This document shows positions 47,549 to 58,457 of a stretch of 64,000 bases of DNA, piece after piece (the stretch's first letter is position 1; each line of letters begins with the position of its first letter). The notes beneath the pieces were generated by a model. It was not told the DNA's origin. It saw only the letters and a list, made by a program, of their open reading frames with translations, and did not search any database. Both the position numbers and the translations under genes were made by a program. This stretch comes from Nissolia schottii. Taxonomy: Eukaryota > Streptophyta > Magnoliopsida > Fabales > Fabaceae. The stretch covers positions 1,133,788 through 1,197,787 of the forward strand of contig QANU01013744.1 of NCBI GenBank assembly GCA_003254905.1, written 5' to 3'.

Positions 47549-47646
47549 TGAGCTAGGGGGAATGAAGCCTGGTCCGAGATCATTCTCGAGAGTGTTTCTT
47601 TGCTTTAGGAGAATGGTCTCGAACCAGACAACATTCCCCTCAACTC
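47549..47646 (-). ncRNA. MIR166: MIR166 microRNA precursor
   Basis: The minus strand holds the mature miR166, beginning TCGGACCAGGCTTCATTCCC (47577-47557), in the 3' arm. The matching star, GGAATGTTGTCTGGTTCGAG (47637-47618), is in the 5' arm. The arms GAGGGGAATG..TCTGG.TCGAGA..CATTCTC and GAGAATG.TCTCGGACCAGG..CATTCCCC pair almost fully around a loop of about 20 nt (CTAAAGCAAAGAAACACTC). In plants miR166 cuts transcripts of class III HD-ZIP factors (PHB, PHV, REV and relatives). It thereby sets leaf polarity, vascular pattern and meristem activity, and in legumes also root and nodule development. The star strand is well conserved, which argues for a working gene. Confidence 0.94.
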
Positions 47647-47754
47647 CTTCATATGTCTGTGTGGAGAGAAGTGAGAGGAGAAAGCATTGATTTGAGAAGA
47701 GTGGAAGAGAGGACTATTTGATTTTGATTTGGCCATGCAATGTTTCTTCATGGG

Positions 47755-47770
47755 CCCTTAATATATACGT
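47755..47770 (-). promoter_or_regulatory. Candidate TATA box for MIR166
   Basis: Minus strand CACGTATATATTAAGGGCCC places a TATATATTAA box about 120 bp upstream of the 5' arm of the hairpin. This is a reasonable distance for a plant primary microRNA start. Position and sequence only; there is no other support. Confidence 0.45.
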
Positions 47771-47849
47771 GAAGATGGGAATGTGTGGGTCAGAAAATGG
47801 GGGTGTCTCACTTGCTATATGGTTCCCCCATCTTGTCAAGCTTTCACAC

Positions 47850-48640
47850 ACACAATAAGGGAAATAGATCTTCTTATATTAAATTTGGTCATGTTATAAA
47901 AGAGAGAGACACAAACATTTTATATAAGTAGAACTCTTAAAATGATAGGACTCAATTCAAAATGTTTATGTCTTTCTTTCTCATAATATGACCAAATTTA
48001 ACATGAGAAGAACCACTCCCGATAATAAGCAAATCCATCAAATAATTTGCCTTATTTTTGTTCAAGTGGCCATGGTAAAAGCTAAAAAGAAATTCTTATA
48101 TATTTTTAGAATAAGACTTTTAATTTACTCTAATCAACATGTTAGTCATGTGACACATCACATATTTTAAGATACATAAGAGACTATTATAGTGATTTAC
48201 CACCGGATAATAAGTCAAAGTATATAAAAGGTTTACTCTAAAACATGCAATAATTTCTCAAAACTAAATTTTTCATTGGGAAAGTGTTTTTATATATTTT
48301 CCTTTGGTATTTTCCATTTTCTCTTGGCTTGAGGAAGGAAAGTAAGTGGATTTTTTAAAAATTTAAATGGCTGATGTTTTTATTATTAGTCATTTCGTGC
48401 TAAAAAATTTGGCTCACTTGGTTAGCTTTATGTTCATATCCATTTTATTAGGTTCAATTTTTGGATTTTCCATCGATAAGCCATCTATATACAAGTACTT
48501 TTATAAATATTTATTAAGTTCAAAAGCATATTATACTTTGCATTAAAGTGAGTCTTCCTCTCAACTTAAATCTGTGTGTATCAAAAAATTATTAGTCATT
48601 TAAAATTTGGAGTTTGATAGTTTGCAGGTCACCCTAGAAA
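47850..48640. other. Region upstream of MIR166, no gene recognised
   Basis: AT-rich sequence that would contain the upstream promoter of the minus-strand MIR166. A partial inverted similarity exists between about 47880-47960 (TTGGTCATGTTATAAAAGAG) and 47975-48000 (CATAATATGACCAAATTTAA), suggesting a small foldback element. Confidence 0.4.
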
Positions 48641-48649
48641 GCTTGATTT

Positions 48650-49165
48650 TTTTTTTCTGGCGAGTAGAGTCGTGGCAAGGGCATATTTAATGGTGTGAAG
48701 CTGTTGGAGTTTAACCGAGCTATGATTGGATGGATGTGGATCGCCGGGGAGGTTCTCCGACGTGAGTCCACCGCACGATAATGGTGGAGTGGGTTTGTAG
48801 TTTGACGGTGTGTTAATGTTGTTTCATAGCGCTATTTCAAAGTGTGCTTCTGTGTGTAAATCATGTTGTGTGTTCTTCAGTGTTTTTCTCGCGGTGATGT
48901 TTAGTGATTATTTTTTGAGGATTTGCTTTGGAACTCTTGATATTTTGGTGGTATTTCTTAAGTCATTGTGTGGAATTCTAAGATATATTTTTACATTGAT
49001 CATTAATGTATATAACGAGTTAGTTAATTTGTTTCGATTAATTAATTACTGTTATTGGTAGTTGACATTTAGACACCCTTAGTGCAAGTTGTGTAGTTGT
49101 TTGCTTATCTCGTGTATATAAACCACACTTGGTGAGTAATTTAATAAAAAATATTTATTTCTCCG
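48650..49165 (+). mobile_element. Possible 5'-truncated LINE 3' end
   Basis: A GC-richer plus-strand start (GCGAGTAGAGTCGTGGCAAG, then GATCGCCGGGGAGGTTCTCC) passes into a T-rich stretch. It ends CTCGTGTATATAAACCACAC, then TTGGTGAGTAATTTAATAAA, resembling the tail of plant L1 elements. There is no reverse transcriptase frame and no confirmed target duplication. Confidence 0.3.
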
Positions 49166-50250
49166 ACTTTCATCTTAATATATCTTGAATTGCTCCTTTC
49201 TTATTAAAGAGTTTTGATTTTTTTTAGTTATTAAAAAAATTACTTTTGATATATTATCTTTAATTTATAAGTGTTGTCAAACATCTCTAAAAAAAATTTA
49301 CTTATAAAACAATCTCATTTCATATATAAATTAGTGTCAAACTTATACATGCCATAGTTTACCCAAAAAAAAGTTATATCTGGGTTATAGATCTTAAGTA
49401 TTAGCTGTTATCTCTCCAAATTCATACTAACTTTTTATTTTATATAAGTAAATTCATACTAACTATGCCTTGGAAAATGAAAAGGGAAGAGTCATTTTCC
49501 TTATTGATGGTATACAAAACATTGGTACATTAGTGACGCAAAAAGTAAACATCTTTTAGCATTTGTTAAAGGGATTGCAAAGCACCCTTTAAGTCCTACC
49601 TGCCCTTGCCAATCTCTTACCAAACAACCCACTAAGTGAAGTCCTATCACAGGCGTGGCATTGCTTATTCTGTTGCCCCCAATGACCTTAAGTCCTTAAT
49701 GCTATCCACACAACTCTCGCTCACATTTGACATAAGCAGCTCCCTCTAATTAAGTTTCCATTATCCCAAAAAAAATTTCTAGTCAGTCAAATTAAGTTAT
49801 TAGCTCAGATCATATTAGTCTGAGTTATACAAATGCACCATTTAGATCTTTACGTTACAAATAGTCAATCAAATTAGTCATTCAGCGTCGATCAAGTTAA
49901 TCATTCTCAATAACTAATTGAATTGATCTTTAATAATCTTAAAGACCAAAAATGCATTTCCATAACTCGGGAACTAATATAACCGGTGCTGCCAATTGCA
50001 AAGATTAAAGTGAATACTCTCTATATAGAATTACATGTTTCAATTTTGCAAATTATACTGACAGCAAGTATTGTGATCCACAAATTGCTTAGATGGAGCC
50101 GGTTTCTGTTTTTATAGTTGATAAAAGGCTCAAAACACTCTCAGGAGAGAGCAAGTTCGAGAATGTTTAGTGTATACCATACAATGGTGTCTGTAATGTT
50201 GTAATGCTGTCACAGTGACTAAAAGCGATAGGGTCTAATGATCTTTGATG
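49165..50250. other. Intergenic DNA, nothing recognised
   Basis: No coding exon, RNA gene or clear repeat was seen. Confidence 0.45.
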
Positions 50251-50254
50251 GGTG

Positions 50255-50820
50255 TTTAAAGGAGTTTTCTTTTGCGTCCCACTTCAAAATAGGGGGCAAA
50301 TGAGGAGATGGATAGGAACTTTCATGGATGAATGGTTACCTCTCCGAAATGGAGATAATCCAAGCTTAAATAGAAATAAGGGTTAAATATGTTTTTAGTC
50401 CATGTAAAATTAAAAATTTTGTGTTTGGTTTTAAAAAAAAATTTGTTAGGAACTATGTCATTAGAAGAAAAAGTTAAATGCTGACGTGATTGTTAAATGT
50501 GACACGTGACACCACATGTGACGTAACGGTGTCATATGTCACATTTAATGGTCATGTCAGCACTTAACGTCTCCTTCTAAGAGACTAAAACCTACAAAAA
50601 AAAATTTCAGGGACTAATTCCTAAGAAAGTTTTTAGGGACCAAATATAAAACTTTTAATTTTACGTGGACTAAAAATATAATTAACCCTGTAAATAAATA
50701 GTGTTTGTTCTCTTAAAGCCCCGAGAAGAAGTAGTAGTACATAGTCGAGACTAAAATAGAAGATATTTTAACAAATTTAATATTATTGAATAGTGGGGTT
50801 AACTAAATTGGAGTGATTTT
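50255..50820. repeat. Interspersed repeat split by a MITE; uninterrupted copy at 53707-53885
   Basis: The parts 50255-50379 (AAGGAGTTTTCTTTTGCGTC, CCCACTTCAAAA, GGTTACCTCTCC, GATAATCCAAGCTTAAAT) and about 50700-50820 (AAGTAGTAGTACA, GAGACTAAAATAGAAGATAT) align in order with 53707-53885. The second copy lacks the 309-bp MITE. The nature of the host repeat is unknown. Confidence 0.7.
50380..50688. mobile_element. MULE-type foldback MITE, copy B
   Basis: A 309-bp relative of the MITE at 34546-34867: GGGTTAAATATGTTTTTAGT at the left, and CTAAAAATATAATTAACCC at the right. The centre holds TTAAATGTGACACGTGACAC, facing GTGTCATATGTCACATTTAA. Flanks TAGAAATAA and TGTAAATAA share seven of nine bases. 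Confidence 0.82.
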
Positions 50821-50829
50821 AAGTAATTA

Positions 50830-51940
50830 AAAATGAATATAACAATATACATTCATTAAAAGATGCAATTTTGTTATTGAACCCCTTAATGTGTTGGGAC
50901 AGATTAACAAGGTATAGACATATTTTTATATGTTCAGTAAACATTTTTCAAAAAAATGAAGAACCTTTGTCCCTACTCCCCCCCTACTATCACTAGATGC
51001 CTATGTGTCTTTCTCTAAAAAATGTCGAATGGTGTCCACTTTCTTTTTATATCAAAATACCATTATTAAGAGCTTGTAAGGAGGTGAACATAGAGAAATG
51101 TTGAGTGATGTCCTTGACTGGCAAAGGAGGTACCTCCAAAAACCATTTTGATGCCAAAGTTGGTATATGAGTGAATATAGGATGATGGATAGATAGAGAA
51201 CGCACCAAAACTTGAATGAGGTTCATGCATACATACTTGCTTAGGGAGAGATAGAATTCAGTCCATTATGAGGTATTGTAACTGTAGTCGAGATCATCAT
51301 GAGGTTAATCATGGCTAGGACGCCATAAATATGCTAATGAAGTCTTCTAAAGGTTACTTACGTTACACTTTCTCCAAGGAGTTACAAGGTGGGCTATTAA
51401 ATGCTCGAACTACTCTCTGAATGATATTCAGAATATTAAGTCTACACCATTCACTTAAAGTAAATATCTACAAGCTTACCTCTTACAATGTCAGATCGCG
51501 ATTAACAGTTAGTTCCTTCGATTAATCAACTTAAATGGTTCTTGTGACAAAGGTACTCACTCCTTTTCCACAATGACGATTACGCATTCCACGAGTTTCG
51601 AATTGGCAGGGTAAGCACATTAAAATTACGAAATCAACATTTACCGTGACGGTCAAAGATTATGCCTTCGATGCCATTGCCTTTGCCCATTAAACAGAGG
51701 GGATTTTGATTGTAAAAATTTTAAGGTTATGAATGTGAAAAGAATTTCAAATCTAAGGTTTTTGGTGTCTTTGTAGGGTTTATATCTCCTTAGCAATGAT
51801 TCACAGGTTTTGATCAAAAAGGAATAAGGATAGGTTGTTTTTGATCCAAGCATTAAAGTGTAAGTTTTCAAAAATAAATTTAATCCGCTTGAGGGGTCAT
51901 AGTGTAAGATAAAATTGTGTTTGGGCCAAAACCAAAATGT
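50830..51940. other. Intergenic DNA, nothing recognised
   Basis: No coding exon was seen. Short open frames such as that at 51871-51653 on the minus strand lack any domain or splice context. Confidence 0.45.
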
Positions 51941-51961
51941 TTACCACCTCACCAACTAAGA

Positions 51962-51971
51962 TACACGTGGC
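51962..51971 (+). promoter_or_regulatory. ABRE/G-box-like motif
   Basis: ACACGTGGCA contains the ACGTGGC core of abscisic-acid response elements. It lies about 0.96 kb upstream of the lipid transfer protein start, so any regulatory link is speculative. Confidence 0.35.
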
Positions 51972-52161
51972 AGGTTTTAATTGGTCACCGAAATCCATGT
52001 CATGAACGGGTCGGAACAGCCAGTTAGCAAGCACCTCACATTAATTGTTTGTGTAAGCAACTAAACAGCACATGTTCCAATCATAATGCGTCTCATAATA
52101 AAGCAATAGCCATAGCAATAGCAATAGCAATGACCCTGAAATGATGTCACTGGAAGGGAAT

Positions 52162-52175
52162 ATGACGTCGTCATA
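52162..52175 (+). promoter_or_regulatory. TGACGTCGTCA bZIP (TGA-type) site
   Basis: ATGACGTCGTCAT is a compact palindrome with two TGACG/CGTCA cores, bound in general by TGA-class and related bZIP factors. It lies about 760 bp upstream of the lipid transfer protein start codon. Function inferred from the motif only. Confidence 0.4.
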
Positions 52176-52544
52176 ATTTATGACCACTTGTCATACATTT
52201 GTTGCCACACTCATCGTTGTGCACCATTGGCTTCGGCCTGGTAGCTTAGTGGGTTGGTGAAGTGAGGCCACACACACTTGAAATTTTATCTATTCACACT
52301 AATCATATTTTTCCTTTTCAAATAAGCATTAATTTAGGAATAAGATTTAACAAAAGAGAACTTATTTTTAAAGTGAAAAATAAGAATGTATTTATTTACT
52401 TGACGCGGAAGAATGCATTCATTATTAAATTAGTAATTATTTTATAATTATAATTTATTTAATAATTCAAAGATACATTTATATTCATTTCACAATAAAT
52501 GGCATTGAGTAAAGGGTGGATAAATTTTTTTACAAATATATGAT

Positions 52545-52690
52545 TTAGGTGACTTGAAATCGACATTCATATTATCAAATTGATGATTTATTTTTAAAGA
52601 AAAAAACTAAAATCTGAAATCAGCACGCAGAGTGTCAAATTCAGGTATTGCGGCGCCTGAAATCAGTAAAGAGTATGCTGATTTCAGGAC
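52545..52690. repeat. TGAAATC...GATTTCA palindromic units, MULE-end-like
   Basis: GACTTGAAATCGACATTC, CTGAAATCAGCACGCAGAGT, and CCTGAAATCAGTAAAGAGTATGCTGATTTCAGG (a perfect hairpin of about 10 bp) resemble the foldback units at 10935-11125. This could be an isolated MULE terminus lying 250 bp upstream of the lipid transfer protein gene. Confidence 0.4.
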
Positions 52691-52890
52691 CATGGCTCCT
52701 ATTTTGGTTTTTTGTTCGATTGGGTTCATGTTTTATTTTTGTTGTAAAAAATGGCAATAATGGATTCCAAATTAGATGCAGATAGTGATTGTTTTATTGC
52801 ATTGCTGGTCCAAGTCCAAATCCAAATCATAATAGCAGCATCTTTGGTGGGACAGTGAGTTCACCAACACCAAACCACTTACTCGGCCAG

Positions 52891-52898
52891 TATTTAAG
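52891..52898 (+). promoter_or_regulatory. TATA-like box of the lipid transfer protein gene
   Basis: TATTTAAG lies about 40 bp upstream of the ATG at 52932. If used, the untranslated leader would be very short. Confidence 0.4.
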
Positions 52899-52931
52899 CA
52901 GCTTGTGTTGAAGACAGCAGCAACAAAAACA

Positions 52932-53635
52932 ATGTTGTACCACAAGACGAATTCCCTTGCATGCTTGTTGCTGCTGGCATCAGTGGTAGTTGGAAGTAGA
53001 GTGGCAGAAGATTCATCCAAGGACAAAGAGGAATGCACACAGCAATTAGCAGGGTTGGCAACATGTCTGGCTTATGTTGGGGGTGAAGCAAAGGCTCCCA
53101 CACCAGATTGTTGCAGCGGTCTCAAACAAGTGCTCAAGAACAACAACAAGTGCTTGTGCCTTGTAATCAAAGACCGAAATGACCCCGACCTGGGCGGAAT
53201 ACAGATTAATGTCACTTTAGCTTTGAGCCTGCCAACACTTTGCAATGCCCCTGCCAATGTCTCCAAGTGCCCTGGTATTTTTCCTTTTTTCCTCCTCCCT
53301 TGCACGCACATCAAATGAGAATTATCAAGTGATGTTTCTTTGAATGGAAGCAGAACTGCTGCACATGGATCCCAAATCGCCAGAGGCTCAGGTATTTTAT
53401 CAATCGGACAAGAGAGTTTCAAGTCCTGCGCCGAGTCCTTCTGGTAATGAGTAATGACATTGATTGATTGATATGGAATTTTGTTTTAGTAACAACTCAT
53501 TGTGAGAAAATCATTGTTATGTTATATGCAGTTGGAGCAGCAGGTGCGAGCAGGCACAAGAGTGATGCATTCCGCATGGACAAGAGATTCTTTGGGCTGT
53601 TTGCAGGGCTTCTTCTACATTGGCTCTGCCGCTAG
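52932..53635 (+). CDS. Non-specific lipid transfer protein, GPI-anchored type (LTPG), 3 exons, 178 aa
   Basis: Exons 52932-53274, 53354-53443 and 53532-53635 join at GT/AG sites in frame (537 nt). The start is [20 protein letters not shown], a clear signal peptide. The frame extends upstream only without an ATG. The mature part shows the eight-cysteine motif: C35-x9-C45-x14-C60C61-x12-C74-x-C76-x27-C104-x8-C113. [20 protein letters not shown] and DPDLGG resemble LTPG-type proteins such as Arabidopsis At1g55260. A short Ser/Pro-rich linker (SSPAPSPS) leads to a hydrophobic tail ([16 protein letters not shown]) expected to direct GPI anchoring at the outer face of the plasma membrane. Such proteins bind fatty acids or cuticular lipids and assist surface-wax export. 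The exact ligand is unknown. Confidence 0.92.
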
Positions 53636-53669
53636 CACCCATGTATGAATATGGAAGGTTGATGGAAGC

Positions 53670-53704
53670 ATTTTCTTTTCTTTTCTTTTCTTTTCTTTTC
53701 TTGG
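53670..53704. repeat. (TTTTC)n microsatellite
   Basis: Six to seven tandem TTTTC units lie just after the lipid transfer protein gene, probably in or near its 3' untranslated region. Confidence 0.95.
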
Positions 53705-53706
53705 CG

Positions 53707-53885
53707 TATCAAAGGAGTTCTCTCTTGCTTCCCACCTCAAAAAAGTGGACTAGACGGATATGAACTTTAATTGATCAATGGTTACTTCTCCCAAGCAGTG
53801 ATAATCCAAGCTTAAATTCAAACAAGAGGTAGTGGAGACTACAATAGAGATATTTCAACGACTTTCATTTACTAATAAAAATAGG
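53707..53885. repeat. Uninterrupted copy of the 50.3-50.8 kb repeat
   Basis: AAGGAGTTCTCTCTTGCTTC, CCCACCTCAAAA, GATAATCCAAGCTTAAAT and GAGACTACAATAGAGATATT align with the two halves flanking the MITE at 50380-50688. This serves as a related empty site. Confidence 0.7.
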
Positions 53886-54000
53886 GTGATGCAATGGTGG
53901 ATGGCAAACGAAACATGTTTGTTTCTCTGATTTCTAGTTTTTACAAGACATTAATGGCCCACCCCAACAAAGCACAATGTCAGTTTTGGCTTCTGCAAAA

Positions 54001-54003
54001 TAT

Positions 54004-54045
<42 letters not shown>

Positions 54046-54046
54046 T
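54001..54046. repeat. (TAA)n microsatellite
   Basis: About 13 tandem ATA/TAA units. Confidence 0.95.
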
Positions 54047-54319
54047 ATATCATAACATTAAACAATCTGACACTGGAGTTGAGGCAGACAAACAAATGCT
54101 TAAATAAATAGCTCTTATGAGCAATAGGACTTGATTTTGCAAGAAAGCTGCAATAAATTACAAATAAACATTTTGCACTACTTACATTACATACACAAAA
54201 GCACACCAGCTAGTGCTTATAACTTAGAGGAAAACAAAGTGAATCATGCTTTCGAATAGTCGCGAGAAACAAGACCCTCATAAATTTGAAAAAGTGAAGA
54301 AATAATCTCACTGAAAACT

Positions 54320-56340
54320 TTACTGGCTGCTGATCTCCACGTTTTCCGCTTGTCCAGTTACTTCGGTCACGTTAGTTTCTTCAATACAAGTGGTTTCATG
54401 TAAGTCGCTGCCATCATTCACATCACTTCTATCATCCTTGTTGGTGCCAGCATCTTTGTCTTTTGACAGTGTCTGGTGCTTTCTCCGAACAACAGCTCCT
54501 TTGACCTTAGCCCCTTCAGAAGAATTAATTGCACCATTGTTGCTCTTCTGCCGGCCAAGCTTTGGAGATTTTGCACGTGTCGGTGGCAGCTGGCCAATAC
54601 ATATTACTTACATCACACACACAAGTTGGAAAAATACATCTATATGTACAATTAGATCCTTTACCAATTACACATGCATGTTATGTTATGATGAAACCAC
54701 TGAATCTTAAAACATGATACCATTAAAGTACAAGAGAGGTACCTTCTTCAATTCAACCTTAGGCGGAGGCCCCTCGTGGTAAAAGCTCGGCATAGGGCTT
54801 GCTTTGAACTTTAGACTCTTCCTCAGCTGCCTGATAGCTTCCTCCTTCTCTTCCTTAAATGTTTCAAAAATTGGCCGAAAGAATCATGGTGAGAAACCTA
54901 ACTTATAAGCTTATGAGGGAAAAAGTAGTAACAAAATGACAATGTATGTCATGTCTTGGTTTTGACTAGTGAAGCTACTTGAGGAAGTTGTTCCTACCTT
55001 GGTCCTTTCGTCATTCTTACTCTTCTCCGCTTCCATTGCTTGGTGCTTTTCTTCCAATTTTGAATAGAACTATGACACAATAAAAAGGGTGTAAATGCAC
55101 CAATCAATTTGTAGTAGACAAACCAATCCAAACAAAGCTAACTAATATATTACAGGTCATTTACCTCCTTCCTTCTTTCCGCACGTTCGGTGGACCGAAA
55201 CACTGGAGCTGAAGCAACAGTTGCCCTGGACTTGGTTGATCGCACAGACGCAGCTCTTTACATGGTCAAGGAATAATTTCAATTTCATAATTATAAAAGG
55301 AAATGGAAGAACGATTGCCAGAGTGAGTAAAAAGCACAAGATGAAACTTGTCAATCTTCAACTGCAAGGTTAAAGAGGATACATAGAAACAACTGAGCAA
55401 GAATCGTCCTCATCAGGATGCTTCATGTTATCAGGTTCCAATGGCTTTCTTGAAACTAAAGGAGATTTCAACTGCAAGGTGCAAAAGCAAACAAAACGAG
55501 CTTCAGGATTAACAGTACAAAAGCAAACAAAACGAGCTTCAGGATTAACTGTGAGTATATAGTAATGAGAAGACGAAATTAACCATAAACAGAAGGAAAG
55601 AGAAAAATCAAATTTAATTCCATCAAATTGCAATCTTGAAACTTTTGATGACTACACAAAAAATTCACGTCACAAACTTACTTCAAAGCTTTTTTTTTTC
55701 CCTGATGATATACTTTAGGAACAACAGAAGGTTTTGTTTTTTTTAAGCCATCCACGAATATTAAGAAATCAAAATAATTAAAAGAAGCAGCTAATTCAAC
55801 AACAGGATATACCTGATTCTGTTTACATGTGTTGGGAGTGAGAACACTCTTTCTATTTAAAGCTTTTCTCTGGTTACTGTTCTTGTTATCTTCTTCGAAA
55901 GCAGGACGGGTTCCAACTATGGCACGCTTCTCAGTTGCTAGGGAAAATGGCTGTGGAACCGTGGGCTTGATTTGAGCCCCTCCGACAGCAGGTCTTGATC
56001 CATGCTTCACAGAATCTCGTGGCTTGTGGTTACCCTTTGATTTTTGAGATTTCAAAGTTTTCTCACCTTGGACTTGCTCAAAATCTGAAGTTAACTTCTC
56101 AGATTTTTTAGAGACATCAGAGATCTTAACAGAAACTTCTGTTGTACATTCCTTCACCTCATATTCCTTCGCGCTCTCCTCTGAACTGTGGTGTTCAGTG
56201 GTCTCATTGATATGCTCATAAGACTCCGTAATGTTATCGGTTAGAGCTTCATGACCTGAATCATGGGAAATGCCATCTGAATAGACTACAACACGATCTG
56301 GCTCTTTGATGACACAAATCTCCGTATCTTCAATTCCCAT
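54320..56340 (-). CDS. WVD2-like (WDL) TPX2-family microtubule-associated protein, 6 coding exons, 386 aa
   Basis: Coding exons: 56340-55813, 55471-55383, 55255-55165, 55069-54998, 54853-54743, 54589-54320. All joins are GT/AG and in frame (1,161 nt). The start [20 protein letters not shown] and [10 protein letters not shown] (acidic N-terminus) are typical of the WAVE-DAMPENED2-like group. Basic linkers with [14 protein letters not shown] follow. The TPX2-type domain is at about 225-300: [20 protein letters not shown], then [20 protein letters not shown], then [20 protein letters not shown]. The tail has [10 protein letters not shown] and ends in an acidic stretch. These proteins bind and bundle cortical microtubules and control anisotropic cell growth and organ twisting. 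Length fits the WDL3/4/5-type members, which are longer than WVD2 itself. An acceptor lies just before the ATG (TTGTTGTAG), so a leader exon lies upstream. Confidence 0.93.
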
Positions 56341-57716
56341 TGCACTACAACAAAGAAATGTTAGAAATTCAAAACTACATAAATTGAAATGCCACAAATC
56401 ATCACTGGCGAAAGCTCAGCATAGTTAATTTCACAATTCTGTCTTGTGAAAAACATAACAGAAAGATTGTACATCATAGATTTACAAATTTTAACGCGGG
56501 TGGTTAAAAATGAAAGCCATGGTTGATTTTTCCCTTACACATGACTGAAATTATTTATTTTATTTTCTCCTGGCACAAATTCATAACTACTTTGCCAATG
56601 TCACCAACCCTGTTATCTTTCTTTCCTTCATTACAACAACCACAATTGATTCTGACACGCACATATAAACATTCTTAAACCAATCATGCCTAAATAAACC
56701 AACACGGTACAAGAATACTCTATAAACATTCACTAAAAACTGTAGTAGTTTTGTTCAACCAAAAAGTGAACCAAGGTGCAAAAGATTAATATAAAGATTA
56801 AGAATCGAAAAGCACGGAAGCATATCAGAATTGTTTATCATAAACCGTAAAGAATACAATAAAAAAACTGTGTACCTAATTCAACTATCCAAAAGAAGCA
56901 AAGCCACACAAGAGAAAGACTAAGATACATAAAGTGAAAGCAATCAAATTGGTTGGCAGGTATTCCCAACCATGATTAAGACCCTAATAAATAACTCATA
57001 CTCAACAACTCAACTACATTCACAAGGCATCATATGCAAGAAAGCAAGTTATTAGAAGAGCCTTGCATCCCTGGCAAAATTCACATTAAATTTCAAAGGT
57101 ATAATAGTAATAACCCAAAGGAACACAAGCTATGTGACACAAAGAATTGCAGAAACATTGAATTTTCCCATGTACTATATATTGGTTTCCACCGACAAAA
57201 TCAACCCAACACATAAATCACACGTGAAAAGCGTTTAATAACTAAATCCCAAATGCAAAATGAAATAATGTTAAAAGAAATGGTAAAAAGTCCCAAATGG
57301 ATCCATCATTTTGTTTCCAAAATCAGGATCCAAATGCAAAATCTCTAATTGAATATCTCCTCCCTCGAACCTCAAAAAAGATAGAACTTTGAACCATATC
57401 TACACTCTCTGAGGTTTCCAAAGCTTCAACATGCAAAGAGATAGGTGTTCATCTTCAACCTCAACCCCACCATCAGACAATTTTTCTCAGCAAATGACCA
57501 CACCTTCACTCAGATTCCCCCACCAACCAACGATAAACCCCATTACAAAAAATCAACCCAAAGGGTCACCCCCCCAGCTAAAAAAAAAAAAAAGAAAAGA
57601 AAAAAAAAGTGATTCCAGCAAAAACAAGGAGGACAGATCAAACAGAGAAAGAAAATGCATTTTGATGCATTGAAATGGAAAATGGAGAGTGAAAGGCGCG
57701 TGAATGGATGACTCAC

Positions 57717-57880
57717 ATTTGGGGTTGGATCTGGAGAATGGGAAGGAGGAACAAATAATAATAATGCAGAGTGTGATGTGTTTCTGTTTTGTGTGTTTTT
57801 TGTTTTGTATTGTACTTTGTGGTTTGGCTGCTGTTGCGCCCTTTTATATCTACGCTCGTCGGTCTCACGCCGTTTCCTCA
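57717..57880 (-). other. Probable 5' leader exon of the WVD2-like gene
   Basis: On the minus strand a non-coding stretch rich in AAACACAC and TTCCTCC runs to CCCCAAAT/GTGAGTCATC, a strong donor at 57716/57715. It would splice to the acceptor at about 56347 just before the start codon, giving a leader intron of about 1.37 kb. The transcript start cannot be fixed; the interval is an estimate. Confidence 0.5.
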
Positions 57881-57907
57881 CGGAGTTAATTTTCGCGTTT
57901 GCCTTTG

Positions 57908-57939
57908 GCTTCTTCTTCTTCTTCTTCTTCTTCTTCTTT
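57908..57939. repeat. (CTT)n microsatellite upstream of the WVD2-like gene
   Basis: About ten TTC units on the plus strand (GAA on the gene's strand) lie close to the presumed transcription start of the minus-strand gene. (GA)n/(GAA)n tracts are common in plant core promoters. Confidence 0.9.
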
Positions 57940-57959
57940 CAAATTTTGAATTTGAATCA

Positions 57960-58457
57960 TTATTAAGCATATAATACCATTTTCCAACTTTTCCTTTTTC
58001 TCTTTGCATACATTCTAACTTTTCTTTTACTCATTATAGATTATTAGATTACATTAATACATTGTGTTTGATTCTCAAGTGGTAACACTTAAAATTAATT
58101 ATGTTTATTTAATTATTTTGTTTAGGTAATTATGAAATTTAATCACTCAAATGTTTTTTCTTTCTTTGGTTTAGGTTTTATTATGTGAAATTCGCATTAG
58201 AGTTTCTTTGACAAGGCTTTTAATTAGATGACCTTTTAACAGGAATAAAATAAAAAGAAAAAAAGGACAAAAAAATTAAAAATATGTACAAGAATCAAAT
58301 TTTAGTTACTCTTTCTAGTGATTCTTGATATTACAAACTTTTGTCAGTCCACGCGAAAATCCTTTATTTTTGTTTTTACAATAGGATGCTTGTGTCTTGG
58401 ACAATTTGCAATTTTCTTAGATGCCCTTTCCTTATGCATTTATAATATATTTTTGTA
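57960..58457. other. Intergenic DNA, nothing recognised
   Basis: AT-rich sequence upstream of the WVD2-like gene. No coding exon seen. Confidence 0.45.

Noticed and set aside
48810..49061. 83-codon hydrophobic plus-strand ORF
   Set aside because: T-rich sequence gives accidental Phe/Leu/Ile runs. The context looks like a LINE tail.
52228..52262. tRNA-like segment GGCCTGGTAGCTTAGTGGGT
   Set aside because: An A-box-like sequence is present, but there is no B box and no cloverleaf within 80 bp.
53072..53422. Minus-strand 116-codon frame opposite the lipid transfer protein gene
   Set aside because: Shadow of the real plus-strand gene, which has the eight-cysteine motif, a signal peptide and in-frame splicing.
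57543..57974. Overlapping frames on both strands with Phe/Leu runs near the WVD2-like leader
   Set aside because: Translated poly(A), CTT microsatellite and leader sequence.
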